Positions 47,960 through 57,276 are shown, numbered from the stretch's first letter. The stretch: 64,000 nucleotides of DNA from CAHJXF01 sp038240015 (GCA_038240015.1 JBBSEF010000008.1:1-64000); one strand, 5' to 3'. The notes: a model not told the origin generated them from the letters alone. Numbers and translations are program-made.

Positions 47960-49213
47960 ATGAAGACCAGGATGGCGCTGCGGCGAGCGGCCGTCGAGAG
48001 CACGCTTTTTCCGTCTACCGACCTTGCATCGGCACTCGAGCGCCTGGGCTTCGTTCAGGCCGATCCGATTCGTGCGCCCGCGCGCGCGCAGGATCTGATC
48101 CTGCGTCATCGCGTCGTCGCCTATCGCGCCGGCGACCTCGAAGCCGCATATCCTTCGCTGCCGATATTCGAGGACATGCTGCATGTGTATGGATTCGTAC
48201 ATCGAACGCATCGCGGCCTTCTCCGTCCCCGTCGCATCGCAAGCCGTTGGCGCGTCGAAGACGACTATCCCCATCTGCGCCGCGCGATCCTCGATCATTT
48301 GCAGACGCACGGCGCGAGCCATCCGCGCGCCATCGATCAGGCTTTGCATCAGCGCTATCCGCGCGCGGCGATCATCAATGCATGGGGCGGGACGTCGAAT
48401 GCGACGACGCGCATGCTCGAAGTCCTGCATTACCGCGGCCTGCTGCACGTCGCGCGTCGCGAGCGTGGGATACGCATCTACGAAGCCGCGGCACGTCGTG
48501 CAGCCGCCGCATCGACGCACGAAGAGCCGCGGGCCGAAAGACCGCGCACGCTCTCGCCGCAGCGGCGCGCCGATGGGTTGATTCAATTGCTCGCGACGCT
48601 CTATGCGCCGTTGCCGAAAGCGAGCCTGATCCAGATCGTCGGCATGCTCGGCGATCGCGCGTTGCCTCGGATCGGATTGCACGAGCGAGTGACTTCACTG
48701 TTGCGTCGAGGCGTATTGCAAACCGGTGTCGTCGACGGTATGCCCTATGTCTGGCCCACGCGCAACGAAGAGGAAGCGCGCCCCGAAGAACGATCGCGTG
48801 AAGCCGTCGTTTCCGAATCGATCGTTCGCGAACCCCCTGTTCCCGAACCCATCGTTCCCGAACCCATCGTCCGTTTCCTCGCGCCCTTCGACCCTTTGGT
48901 CTGGGATCGCCGACGCTTCAAACATCTTTGGGATTGGGACTATCGCTTCGAGGCCTACACACCCGCAAGCAAGCGACGCCTCGGCTACTACGCGATGCCG
49001 TTGCTATGGGATGCCGAAGGCGATGCGCGCGTGATCGGATGGGTCAACGTCGCGACCCGCGCCGATGCGCGCTCTCCGCGCATCGCAATCGAAGCGGGCT
49101 ACATCGGCAAGCGCCCACGCAGCGCATCGTTTCGTCGCGCGTTCGACGCCGAAGTGCAACGACTGGAATATTTTCTCGGCGGCGCTCAATCCACCGACTT
49201 CGAATCGGCGTAA
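47960..49213 (+). CDS. YcaQ/AlkX-like winged-helix DNA glycosylase
   Basis: This 417-residue protein of the HTH_42 (YcaQ) family is a DNA glycosylase for bulky or crosslinked bases in E. coli. The family's catalytic motif Q-phi-D appears as GFVQADPIRAPARAQDL, with Gln33 and Asp35, where E. coli YcaQ has a QxD motif. Winged-helix parts follow (FEDMLHVYGFVHRTHRGLL; HPRAIDQALHQRY), then WGGTSNATTRMLEVLHYRG. In the middle it carries a 20-residue Pro-rich repeat (VSESI-VREPP-VPEPI-VPEPI) before the conserved RFLAPFDPLVWDRRRF. Start at ATG 47960; GTG 47945 is possible too. Confidence 0.85.
   Translation: MKTRMALRRAAVESTLFPSTDLASALERLGFVQADPIRAPARAQDLILRHRVVAYRAGDLEAAYPSLPIFEDMLHVYGFVHRTHRGLLRPRRIASRWRVEDDYPHLRRAILDHLQTHGASHPRAIDQALHQRYPRAAIINAWGGTSNATTRMLEVLHYRGLLHVARRERGIRIYEAAARRAAAASTHEEPRAERPRTLSPQRRADGLIQLLATLYAPLPKASLIQIVGMLGDRALPRIGLHERVTSLLRRGVLQTGVVDGMPYVWPTRNEEEARPEERSREAVVSESIVREPPVPEPIVPEPIVRFLAPFDPLVWDRRRFKHLWDWDYRFEAYTPASKRRLGYYAMPLLWDAEGDARVIGWVNVATRADARSPRIAIEAGYIGKRPRSASFRRAFDAEVQRLEYFLGGAQSTDFESA
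48809..48868 (+). repeat. 15-bp tandem repeat inside the glycosylase gene
   Basis: Four in-frame 15-bp units encode V-S-E-S-I, V-R-E-P-P, V-P-E-P-I and V-P-E-P-I. The last two units, 48839-48853 and 48854-48868, are identical in DNA. The repeat keeps the frame, so copy-number change would only lengthen or shorten a linker. Confidence 0.85.
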
Positions 49214-49214
49214 A

Positions 49215-50795
49215 TCATCGCTGTCGGGTGGCCGGCGCCGGCGTGTCGTTCGCGTCGCTGCATTGCTTGCGAAAATCCGGCGTCGACAGACCGCACTCCA
49301 CTTCCATCTGTTTGGCGACCGCGACGTTGCCTAATTTTCGATTCAAGCGAATCTGCGTGACCTTCCAGATCGGCGCGCCGCCAAACAACTTCGCCGCCTT
49401 GTTGGCTTCCTTCAATGCGGTGGCCACTTGCCCGGAATTTTCAAGCAGCGAAACGTGATCGTTGTAAACGCCCTGGACCGGCTCGGGGCTCGCGATCGCC
49501 TTGTTGGAATACGCGATCGCCTCACTCTGCTTGCCGCTCGCGAGCGCGGCTCTCGAAGCGATCCAGTTCGGAAAGCTGTCTTTTGCCGTCGCTCCGCTCG
49601 CGCCGGCGCGCGCATACGCGTAGGCATCGCGTGTGTCCGATTTCAGCAGCAGGCGCTCGGCCGCGAACGAAACATCGTAGTTGCGCAGCACTTCGTGCGT
49701 GTGTTGATTGGACGCGACGGTGCGCCAGGCGGATGTGCGTGGAGCGCGCAGCGGAACATCGTCGTAATGGCGATCAATGTAGTTGGCCGCATCGTCGATC
49801 CGTTCGGCGGTCGCGGGGTGCGAAGGGTTCATGTCGGTGACCAGTTTGTTCGCGAGCAGTGCGAGCGCCGCATCGGGCTTTGAAGAAAGCAAGTCGGCGA
49901 CGCTCGCTTGAAACTGCGCGTCGTCGCGTTTGATGGTTTTATCGAACGCATCGATCTTTTGCAATACGGTCATCATCGCGGTCGGGTTATAGCCCGCCTT
50001 GATCAGCAGGTCGATGCCGAGCAAATCGGCTTCGCGTTCTTGTCCTCGATTCCAGAGCGGCAGGAATCCACGGTCCATCGCAGCGACCGACCATTGAACA
50101 TAACGCAGCGAGAGTTTTTCGGATTGGCCTTGTTTGGTCGAAGGAGACGTCGATTTCGAGTCCATCAATGAATTGGCGGTGAGCGAACTTTTTTGAAGGT
50201 TGCTGCCCGCACTATCCAGAATCTTTTTTCCTTGCAATCCAAAAATATAAAGGGATTGCGCTTTTTTTTGCGTCTGGGAAATCAAATCGCTCGAGTGATG
50301 TTTTAAAAGAACATGGCTCAATTCGTGGGCCATGATCGCTGCGATTTCGTCTTCGCTGGCAACGTTATCGAGCCATTTCATCGAAATCAGAATATTACCG
50401 TCGGGTGTCGATTGCGCGTTCAGCGCGCTATCAGCCGAAACCAGAACCTTTCCCGGAACACCGGTGACGCCGACACCGCTCAGAAGACGCGCGCGGATCG
50501 ATGCCAGATATCGCTCGAGCGCCGGCGAGCGAACGTATCCGCGGCCTTCGCTGCGTCGCTGCGCGAGATCCAGTTCCTCACCTTTCGACAGGGTCGATTT
50601 CTCGTAGGCCCCGGTGGGCAACGCGGCGATCAGCGGCTTGTCTTGCCCGGGCTTGCGAAACGGATTGACGTCCGCGATCGTCTTCTGCACGTCGGCTGCC
50701 GTCTTTTCGGGCGTGGCGCAGCCCACTAGCGAAACGACGATGCCGACGGTAACGCCGCAAACCGCCGCGGCGATGGCTTCTCGCGCGCGCTTCAT
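49215..50795 (-). CDS. M48-family metalloprotease lipoprotein with TPR-like tail
   Basis: This 526-residue lipoprotein has a signal peptide ending in VSLVGC (lipobox) and a long M48 peptidase domain. The zinc motif is HELSH at residues 157-161 (His157, Glu158, His161) with a third ligand Glu expected in GQEREADLLGIDLL. The C-terminal region (WRTVASNQHTHEVLRNY to the end) is helical, with a TPR-like character (LENSGQVATALKEANKAAKLFG). The layout resembles BepA/YfgC, which helps assemble outer-membrane proteins. It overlaps the preceding gene by 4 bases. This stretch is less GC-rich than its neighbours in places, for example near 50200-50300. Confidence 0.87.
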   Translation of the reverse strand: MKRAREAIAAAVCGVTVGIVVSLVGCATPEKTAADVQKTIADVNPFRKPGQDKPLIAALPTGAYEKSTLSKGEELDLAQRRSEGRGYVRSPALERYLASIRARLLSGVGVTGVPGKVLVSADSALNAQSTPDGNILISMKWLDNVASEDEIAAIMAHELSHVLLKHHSSDLISQTQKKAQSLYIFGLQGKKILDSAGSNLQKSSLTANSLMDSKSTSPSTKQGQSEKLSLRYVQWSVAAMDRGFLPLWNRGQEREADLLGIDLLIKAGYNPTAMMTVLQKIDAFDKTIKRDDAQFQASVADLLSSKPDAALALLANKLVTDMNPSHPATAERIDDAANYIDRHYDDVPLRAPRTSAWRTVASNQHTHEVLRNYDVSFAAERLLLKSDTRDAYAYARAGASGATAKDSFPNWIASRAALASGKQSEAIAYSNKAIASPEPVQGVYNDHVSLLENSGQVATALKEANKAAKLFGGAPIWKVTQIRLNRKLGNVAVAKQMEVECGLSTPDFRKQCSDANDTPAPATRQR

Positions 50796-51163
50796 TTGTT
50801 CTTGCACTCTTCGCCAATGCCGCGGGATCCGCCGATCCTCTGGTTGAGCGCGATTTGCGGGCCGCAACTGGCGCTGACGGTAACCGGAATGTCGGTCACG
50901 ACCTTGGTCATCTTGACCCACACCTCCTTGCCGTCCACCCGGATCTTCAGGCGCCCGTCGCCTTCGACAAGAAGCACCGGCCACGGTGGAGCGACCGGTC
51001 CTTTCGGTTTGATACCCACGACATTGTTCGATGCATCCATGAGTTCGACGCCCTTGTCCCGAACAGCCGTCACGACGCCATTCGCGTTCTGCGCATGCGA
51101 AACACCGGCGCACGACAGCAGCGCCAGGAGAATCCAGCTATTTGCCAATCCGCGCTGTTTCAT
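50792..51163 (-). CDS. Short exported protein of unknown function
   Basis: This 123-residue protein has a signal peptide (MKQRGLANSWILLALLSCAGVSHA, cut near residue 24). The mature part has about 100 residues and two cysteines (SASCGPQ and GEECKNK) that could form a disulfide. The pattern VVTAVRDKGVELMDASNNVV followed by EGDGRLKIRVDGKEVWVKM looks like small beta-barrel or SH3-like repeats. No family is known to me. It is sandwiched between CHASE2 and M48 genes with overlaps at both ends, so it most likely works with them. Confidence 0.8.
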   Translation of the reverse strand: MKQRGLANSWILLALLSCAGVSHAQNANGVVTAVRDKGVELMDASNNVVGIKPKGPVAPPWPVLLVEGDGRLKIRVDGKEVWVKMTKVVTDIPVTVSASCGPQIALNQRIGGSRGIGEECKNK

Positions 51164-52739
51164 TTGGCAGGTCCTTAGAACGGGAAAAGAAATCCAGAAA
51201 GCGTGAATAAGCGCGGAGAACAGTTCCGCGAGGATAAGCATGATCTTTGCGTTTTTCGATATCGTTCTTTTCGGCCGCGTGATAAAGCCGTTCGAGCACA
51301 AAATTGCCGACTTCGAAAAACAGGATGATTTCCAAAAAACTGCGAACAGTGATATGAAAGAACAGAAACAAAAAGCATGAATAAAGATAAACAAAAATTG
51401 AAATCGCCGCCATCAGTCGATCGGTCAGATATCGATAGAAGAAATAAAGCAGCAGGCATCCGAATAAAAGGTGCTCGGGTTGCACGAAGTCCAACGCGAG
51501 CAGCGACAAGCCGACAAATGCCCAGATCGGCAAGCTGAGGACAAACAGTGTGGCCGTCAAGCGTCGCTCGTGCTCATGATAGGTCGCGCTTTTCCCGCCG
51601 CGCTTCGCGTAATTCCTCACGAGCACGGCGGCGCCCAGCAACAAGAGTCCAATCGTGAGCCAGCGCAAGAAGCCTTCGGCGCGCCGCTTGACGAGACCGT
51701 CGTAGGTCACCAGATTGTCGTAAGCGGTCGCGTGCAAGTACACGCCCGGCAAGTCGATGAATACGGGCGACTTGACGACGTCGCTTCCGAGCGCGAACGC
51801 CGCGCCATAGAAAATCGTCTTGCCGGTCAGGGACGTGTTGACGTCTTTGTCGCCCGATGTGTGCAGCAGGTGATGAATACGAAGCGTGCGTGTGTAGGGG
51901 CAGGTTCGCTTGGCAACGTGAGGGCCGTGCTTGTATATGTCGGCGACGAGCCGGCCGATCGATGGCCTTGGCTCGCACATGAAGTTGTTCTGCGGATGGG
52001 AACCGATCGGCCATACGAGTTCCATCTCTCGCGGCAACACCGTGGAATTGCCGAGAGTCTTCCACATCGCATAGGCGGCGGACGGGACCGCGTCCTTTCT
52101 CGATGCGTCAAGGCATGGACTTGCCTCGTCCATCGCCACCCCCGGTGTCGATTCTGTCAAATCGTTGAGCTGCCAACCGCAATAGGTCAGCACGCCGCTG
52201 AGCCCTTCTTCGTCGTTGACCCGCGCTCCGACCTTGTCTGCACACTCGAGGAGATCGATCATTTTTTTAACGATCTTGTCGGGGTCGGCCTTGCGAGGCG
52301 GCTGACCGGCGATCAGGACCGGTGCTATGGTAAAGACCGGAATCTCGGGCTTTCCCTCGGTATTGCCCATTCTCCGACGCAGTTTGCAGATCGCGTCGTG
52401 GAGAATCTGGACGTCCTCTTCTGTATGCTCGTCGACGAATGCAAAATCGATAAAGACCGCGCGCGGGGAATAACTCTCCAGTTCTTCCAGAACATCAGCG
52501 TGTTTTTGATAGGAGACCGGATAGGGCGATTTGAATTCCTTGAGATCGTCTTCTGTATACAGAAGCACCGTCGTTTCAATCTGCCCGAGCTTCCCATATT
52601 CGAAGTTGGTCACGACATTGACCAACGCCTGCGACCACGGCGTCAATTCAAATCGAATTCCGTGTCCGAAATAAAAGAAAAGGCCCAGCCCCGAAATGAT
52701 TGCCCATTGAACCGTTTGCCTGACAATGCTTTTGGACAC
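51138..52739 (-). CDS. CHASE2-domain membrane sensor without output domain
   Basis: This 533-residue protein has one N-terminal membrane helix (VQWAIISGLGLFFYFG), a large external CHASE2 domain of about 300 residues (VLLYTEDDLKEFKSPYPVSYQKHADVLEELESYSPRAVFIDFAFVDE at its start, GKTIFYGAAFALGSDVVKSPVFIDLPGVYLHATAYDNLV at its end), and several C-terminal membrane helices (from WLTIGLLLLGAAVLV). The tail, DIEKRKDHAYPRGTVLRAYSRF and beyond, has no kinase, cyclase or EAL/GGDEF. CHASE2 is a sensory domain, usually tied to a signalling domain; here the link is to a protease. GTG start at 52739. Its last 26 bases overlap the next gene. AT-rich relative to the window. Confidence 0.85.
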   Translation of the reverse strand: MSKSIVRQTVQWAIISGLGLFFYFGHGIRFELTPWSQALVNVVTNFEYGKLGQIETTVLLYTEDDLKEFKSPYPVSYQKHADVLEELESYSPRAVFIDFAFVDEHTEEDVQILHDAICKLRRRMGNTEGKPEIPVFTIAPVLIAGQPPRKADPDKIVKKMIDLLECADKVGARVNDEEGLSGVLTYCGWQLNDLTESTPGVAMDEASPCLDASRKDAVPSAAYAMWKTLGNSTVLPREMELVWPIGSHPQNNFMCEPRPSIGRLVADIYKHGPHVAKRTCPYTRTLRIHHLLHTSGDKDVNTSLTGKTIFYGAAFALGSDVVKSPVFIDLPGVYLHATAYDNLVTYDGLVKRRAEGFLRWLTIGLLLLGAAVLVRNYAKRGGKSATYHEHERRLTATLFVLSLPIWAFVGLSLLALDFVQPEHLLFGCLLLYFFYRYLTDRLMAAISIFVYLYSCFLFLFFHITVRSFLEIILFFEVGNFVLERLYHAAEKNDIEKRKDHAYPRGTVLRAYSRFLDFFSRSKDLPNETARIGK

Positions 52740-52855
52740 GGGAAACCCATGAGGCTTTGATTGTTGCGCGGCTCGATTGGAGAACGACGAAACACAACTG
52801 CCCCAAGCCTACCGTGATCCGGTTGGATTTTCCAGAGACCGGCGATGTATATCTC

Positions 52856-53188
52856 TTACACTCCCCACATCACATCGACATTCGCATCGCGCGATTCGCG
52901 CAGCAATTCGCGCATCGGCCACGCGCGCTGATCGATGCGAATCACTTCGGGATGCGAATCGCGCTCGGAATGAAATAGCGCCGCCGAGCCGTTGTGGCTC
53001 TGCATGGCCTCGTGCTTCTTGCCGGCCTCGATCGCGGCGTCGAGCCGGGCGAGTGCCTCGGGAACCTCGGCGGCCGTGATCACACCGCGTTCGCCAAGCG
53101 GTTTGCCCAGGGCACCGAGAATATATTTCGCGGTGTCCGTCAGCATCGTGACATCGCCACCGGCGCGGGACTTGAATGTGATCAGCAT
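52856..53188 (-). CDS. DUF1840 protein (copy 1)
   Basis: This 110-residue protein of the DUF1840 family starts MLITFKSRAGGDVTMLTDTAKYILGALGKP and ends AWPMRELLRESRDANVDVMWGV. The middle part (GVITAAEVPEALARLDAAIEAG) is a predicted helix. The family is found mostly in betaproteobacteria and has no known function. A second copy lies at 57277-57606. Both end with the same WGV. It stands between the CHASE2 gene and the BamE-like lipoprotein on the same strand. Confidence 0.9.
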   Translation of the reverse strand: MLITFKSRAGGDVTMLTDTAKYILGALGKPLGERGVITAAEVPEALARLDAAIEAGKKHEAMQSHNGSAALFHSERDSHPEVIRIDQRAWPMRELLRESRDANVDVMWGV

Positions 53189-53297
53189 GGTTGTCTCTGT
53201 TCGGTGCTTTCAGTGAGAGGTCCAGCGTAGGCGAATCGTCGGCGAAACGAAAGCAGCGATGATCGCTTTGTATCGGCGCCTCACTGTGCTGCCTCAA

Positions 53298-53786
53298 TTA
53301 TCCGTCACGCCCGTCGCGCCTCTCGTACATCGGATCAGGCCCGTTCTGCGTCTGCCTGACGACGCCTGCCGGATCGAACATCACGTGGAACAGCGAGTCC
53401 CAGCTCTCGTTCTCCCGATAACGAAACGACCAGACCTCGTAGTGCGGGATGCGTGAGATTTCGGCCGGCCTTCCGAAATGCGTGAGCACGTCTGCCTTGT
53501 TCCACTCGCCGACCCGGATGGTTGCGAAGTGTTCGGTGTTCAACAGCGGCTCGACCGAAACGACACGGCCTTGCGGGTCGAGATGCGCAGCCGATGCGCG
53601 TTGTCCGAGCGGCGCGCTCGAGTAGATCAGGACGTCGCCGCCGGACTCGTGCCGCTTGGCGGCCGGCGGTCCATAGCGCGCATCGAGCTCCTGTCGCGTC
53701 ATGCCGACGCGAAGCAAGTCGGGGTGTGCGCACGCCGCCAGCAACGGCAGCATGAAGACGATCGTGAGGTTGCGGAATGTGTTCAT
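53298..53786 (-). CDS. BamE/SmpA-like outer-membrane lipoprotein
   Basis: This 162-residue lipoprotein has a signal ending in LPLLAAC. The mature domain shows the pattern RVGMTRQELDARYGPP early and VGEWNKADVLTHFGRPAEISRIPHYEVWSFRYREN late, as in BamE-fold proteins (beta-alpha-alpha-beta-beta), twice over. It is longer than E. coli BamE (113). The start ATG at 53786 has AGGAA in front. A role in outer-membrane or envelope assembly is likely but not proven. Located between DUF1840 and the patatin gene. Confidence 0.75.
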   Translation of the reverse strand: MNTFRNLTIVFMLPLLAACAHPDLLRVGMTRQELDARYGPPAAKRHESGGDVLIYSSAPLGQRASAAHLDPQGRVVSVEPLLNTEHFATIRVGEWNKADVLTHFGRPAEISRIPHYEVWSFRYRENESWDSLFHVMFDPAGVVRQTQNGPDPMYERRDGRDG

Positions 53787-53878
53787 GAATTTTTCCTGCG
53801 TGTGCATGCGTGCGTTTGTAGATCGGTACGGCAGCGAGAGTGGGACTCTTCAAATACTCAAAAGCTCCGCAACCGGAG

Positions 53879-56665
53879 TCATACCACCTGCGATCCGGTC
53901 AGGGGCGACGAGGCCGGCGGAAACCAATCCAGGAACTTCCACAAGGCATCCGGGTGTCCGGGCAGGGCATCGTCCTTCTGGCCGAACGCGGTGCGGGCGA
54001 TCGTCACGCCGAGGCGGCGATAACTTTCCCATTGCGCTTCATCGAAGAATTGTTGCGCGGTCGATTCGTTGGGAAAGCTCGAATGCGCTGCCGCGTATTG
54101 CAGGATGTCCAGAGGCGCCCCGTCGATCACGCGCGGCTTGAGAACGACGATGCGGCATTTCAAGTTGCGATCGCGTGTGGCCTCGGCGGCGCCGAAGACA
54201 TCGACCAGCATCGCGCATTTCTTCGATGCCGGCCCGGGGACGAGATCCTCGGGCCGGCCGAAGATATGGCCGAGGACTGGATCGCTGCAGACCGCCTGAT
54301 TGATTTCGAGCTCGAGTTCGAAGTCGATACGCGCCAGACGAACCAGATTGGCCAGATCGGGGAAGTGGCCTTCGACGTCAGCGCCGTCATCGCACGCGAC
54401 GATCACTCGCACCTGGCGTTCGGGTCGCAGCAGTTCGTAGATGCCGGTGTTGTCGAAGTGTCCGCCGTCGGTGAGGTATTGCCAATGCCGATTCAGTCCG
54501 TGGAATTGCGCGGTGAGCTCGGACAGCAGATAGGACTGCGTGGCGAAGAGCCGCCCGCAGGCGCGGCTTATCCATCCGCGCGAATCGCGCGCCGCTTGCG
54601 GACCATGCTGCGTGCGGGCGCCGGGACCCTGACCCGACTGCCACCAAGTTCCGAGACGCACGTTCGCCAAGCCCATCAAAAGCGACAGGCCGGGCGCGGT
54701 GGTGCGTCCCAGACCGGTCGCAACCGCGGCGCCCGACGTACCGATCCATTGGCCGATGGTCAGCGGACGTTCGATGGAACGGGCGTGGACATCGCTCTCG
54801 AAAGGCGCGTAGCGTCCATCGATCGTGAAGCCGGTCGGCAGCACCGCGAGCGGCAGACCCTTGCGGTCGCGCTGCACGAGTTGCTCGTTCGAGTCGGTGG
54901 TCTGATTGACGGTGACGTTGATGATGTGCAACGGCGCGAGCACCTCCGGCGCGTAATAGGCACCATGCGTGAGTTGGTCGCTGGGCAAGGGCTCCGCGAC
55001 ACTGCCGCCTTTGACCGCGCCCACGCCCTCGGATCGCATGCGCGCGTGGAGACGCTCGCCGTTGGACGCGCCCAGATAGGCTCGCGTCAGCCGCGCTCCA
55101 TAGATCGACTGAAGTGAAGACAGATTGATGAAGGCGGGAAACTGACCGACGACGCTCGCCATTGCGAAAGTCACGAGCGCGATGGCGACCAGCAGCGCGA
55201 TCGAGGTGCTGTCGAGCAGGATCGGCAGCGCTTCATCGCCGTTCCACACCATCCAGTCGATCAGCGTCGCCCAGATGACGATGACCGCGAGCGCTATTGC
55301 GAAAGCCATCAAGCCGGCAAGGATGTCGACCGGCAATTTGCGCCACCAACTGGACCCGCCCTTGGGGTCGAACAACAGCGACAGGTGACGCACGCCCCAG
55401 ATCGCCGCACCCAGCAGGGCCGACAACGCGGCCGGCCGCTGGAACGCATGGTGGTGCGACACCAGCCAGTTGTAGGCATCGAGAGCCAGCGCATCGGCGA
55501 GGGCGAAGAGGAATACCAACGCCGCACATTGAAGCGACAGCGCGAGCTCGTGCGTCAGCATGACGCGATGCTCGATCACCGACAGGCCGCGCCGCGAGGC
55601 TTCGTAAAATCCGAAGCCCAGCATCGCCTGCACGCCGATCGCGTAGAAGAAGGCGGCGAACGCCAGGTAGCGGTCCGCCGCTTCGATACGCAACAGTTGC
55701 GGCAACGCGATCGTCAGCACCAGACCGATCGCGAAATCGCCCAGTGCCGCAGGCGATGTGCGTCGCGGAATGTCCGCATCCGATCGATGCGGGTCCGGTT
55801 GCGCCAGCCAGAACGCGATGCCCGCCGGAAACGACCACAGCACGATGATCGCAATGCCGATACCCCAGATCAGTCCGGAGGCGATCATCGAAGGCAACGC
55901 TTCGCTGGCGCCGACGAGGTGCTCGATGCTCGCGCCGCCATAGCGATAGAAGCCATCGACCATCAGCGCGCGAGTCAGCATCAGTCCGCTGAGCAACGCC
56001 ACGACCACGGTCGCAAGCACGTATTGAATCGCAAGCCAGTTGCGTACCGCGAGAGCCATCGCATAGATCAGATCGCCGGCGCCGGTGGGCGCCAGATAGC
56101 GGCCGTTCTCGCGCAGCCATGCGAGCGGTTTGCTGCACAGGACCATGCTGTTTTTCCTGGCGCGCTTCTCGACTTGCTTGCCGTCTTCTTTCTCCGCTTC
56201 TTTCTCCGCCTCCTTCTCGGCTTCAATGCGCATGCGACCCGGTGGGTCATTGGCCATCACCTCGTACGCAAGTCGCGCGGCCTCGCGAGCTGCGTCGGCG
56301 CCTGTCGAATCGCGCGCCGACGAAACATCGAGGCGGCCGGGCACGAACAAACTGCAAAAGAAGCTGCCCACGTATCCGCCACCGCTGACGGTGGACAGAT
56401 AATCGAAGCGCGCAAGCAGACGCGAAAGACGCGGCGCGGCGTCTGATGCGATGGTCGATGGATCCGCGCTCCTGGGCATCCGAACATCGTTCAACGCCTG
56501 CATCACGCCGAGCGCGAAAGTGGCGCTGCGAATTCCGCCGCCCGACACCGCCAGTGCATACACCGGCGCATCGGGTCGGACGCCGGCCGCAAGTGATCGG
56601 CGGCGCGACTTGACGCGCGTGTCTTCGTCGACGAACGAAGGCTGCGCTTCGTGCTCGCTCGACAT
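53879..56665 (-). CDS. Large membrane-bound patatin-like phospholipase
   Basis: This 928-residue protein is split by membrane segments. The N-terminus has the oxyanion loop SGGGIRSATFALG (residues 41-53) and the nucleophile Ser94 in STVSGGGYVGS. Six or more membrane helices follow in the middle (residues about 215-525). The C-terminal part carries the catalytic Asp in TDGGHFDNTGIYELL, completing the Ser-Asp dyad. A charged repeat EAEKEAEKEAEKED sits at about residue 148. Patatins are lipid acyl hydrolases; this arrangement, with active site halves on both sides of a membrane block, is unusual. Substrate and localisation unknown; no signal peptide. Confidence 0.85.
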   Translation of the reverse strand: MSSEHEAQPSFVDEDTRVKSRRRSLAAGVRPDAPVYALAVSGGGIRSATFALGVMQALNDVRMPRSADPSTIASDAAPRLSRLLARFDYLSTVSGGGYVGSFFCSLFVPGRLDVSSARDSTGADAAREAARLAYEVMANDPPGRMRIEAEKEAEKEAEKEDGKQVEKRARKNSMVLCSKPLAWLRENGRYLAPTGAGDLIYAMALAVRNWLAIQYVLATVVVALLSGLMLTRALMVDGFYRYGGASIEHLVGASEALPSMIASGLIWGIGIAIIVLWSFPAGIAFWLAQPDPHRSDADIPRRTSPAALGDFAIGLVLTIALPQLLRIEAADRYLAFAAFFYAIGVQAMLGFGFYEASRRGLSVIEHRVMLTHELALSLQCAALVFLFALADALALDAYNWLVSHHHAFQRPAALSALLGAAIWGVRHLSLLFDPKGGSSWWRKLPVDILAGLMAFAIALAVIVIWATLIDWMVWNGDEALPILLDSTSIALLVAIALVTFAMASVVGQFPAFINLSSLQSIYGARLTRAYLGASNGERLHARMRSEGVGAVKGGSVAEPLPSDQLTHGAYYAPEVLAPLHIINVTVNQTTDSNEQLVQRDRKGLPLAVLPTGFTIDGRYAPFESDVHARSIERPLTIGQWIGTSGAAVATGLGRTTAPGLSLLMGLANVRLGTWWQSGQGPGARTQHGPQAARDSRGWISRACGRLFATQSYLLSELTAQFHGLNRHWQYLTDGGHFDNTGIYELLRPERQVRVIVACDDGADVEGHFPDLANLVRLARIDFELELEINQAVCSDPVLGHIFGRPEDLVPGPASKKCAMLVDVFGAAEATRDRNLKCRIVVLKPRVIDGAPLDILQYAAAHSSFPNESTAQQFFDEAQWESYRRLGVTIARTAFGQKDDALPGHPDALWKFLDWFPPASSPLTGSQVV

Positions 56666-56856
56666 GCGGCTCTCCCTTGACGTTTCGCGGCTGGTCTCGC
56701 AGCTTCGGTCTCGGCGACGCTGGCGAGGAGTGATACGCGTCTTCTATCCCTGCACGCTGCTTTTTGCAACAATCGCACTGCTCTGATCGCACACACGCGC
56801 CATCGCGCCCGCGACGCGCATACGTCCACAAGCTCACATTTCATCAAGGAGATTCG

Positions 56857-57273
56857 ATGAGCCGTTCTTTGATCGCCTATCTTTCGGCACTCGTCGTGTT
56901 CGTTGCGCTCGACTTCGTGTGGCTCGGCTTCATTGCCAAAGACCTGTATCGCAATGGCATCGGACATCTGATGCTGGCGACACCCAACTGGACCGCAGCG
57001 GTGCTGTTCTATTTAATTTACATCGCCGGGCTGGTGTTCTTCGCCGTACTCCCCGCGCTTGGAGATGGCGAGCAAGCGGGCGCCTGGTCGCGCGCGACGA
57101 TCTACGCTGCGCTGTTCGGATTTTTCTGCTACGCGACCTACGATCTGACCAACCTCGCGACGCTCAAGGGCTGGCCGGTCGGCATCGTGATCGCGGACCT
57201 GGCATGGGGTGCATTCGTCAGCGCGTGCGCGGCGACAGCGAGCTGGTTCATCACGCGAGCGTTGGCGCGGTGA
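56857..57273 (+). CDS. DUF2177 membrane protein
   Basis: This 138-residue integral membrane protein with four hydrophobic segments fits the DUF2177 family: ALDFVWLGFIAKDLYRNGIGHLM, VLFYLIYIAGLVFFAVLPAL, ALFGFFCYATYDLTNLATLKGWP and VIADLAWGAFVSACAATASWF. AAGGAG precedes the ATG. Function unknown. It is convergent with the DUF1840 copy 2, with three bases between stops. Confidence 0.9.
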   Translation: MSRSLIAYLSALVVFVALDFVWLGFIAKDLYRNGIGHLMLATPNWTAAVLFYLIYIAGLVFFAVLPALGDGEQAGAWSRATIYAALFGFFCYATYDLTNLATLKGWPVGIVIADLAWGAFVSACAATASWFITRALAR

Positions 57274-57276
57274 TCG

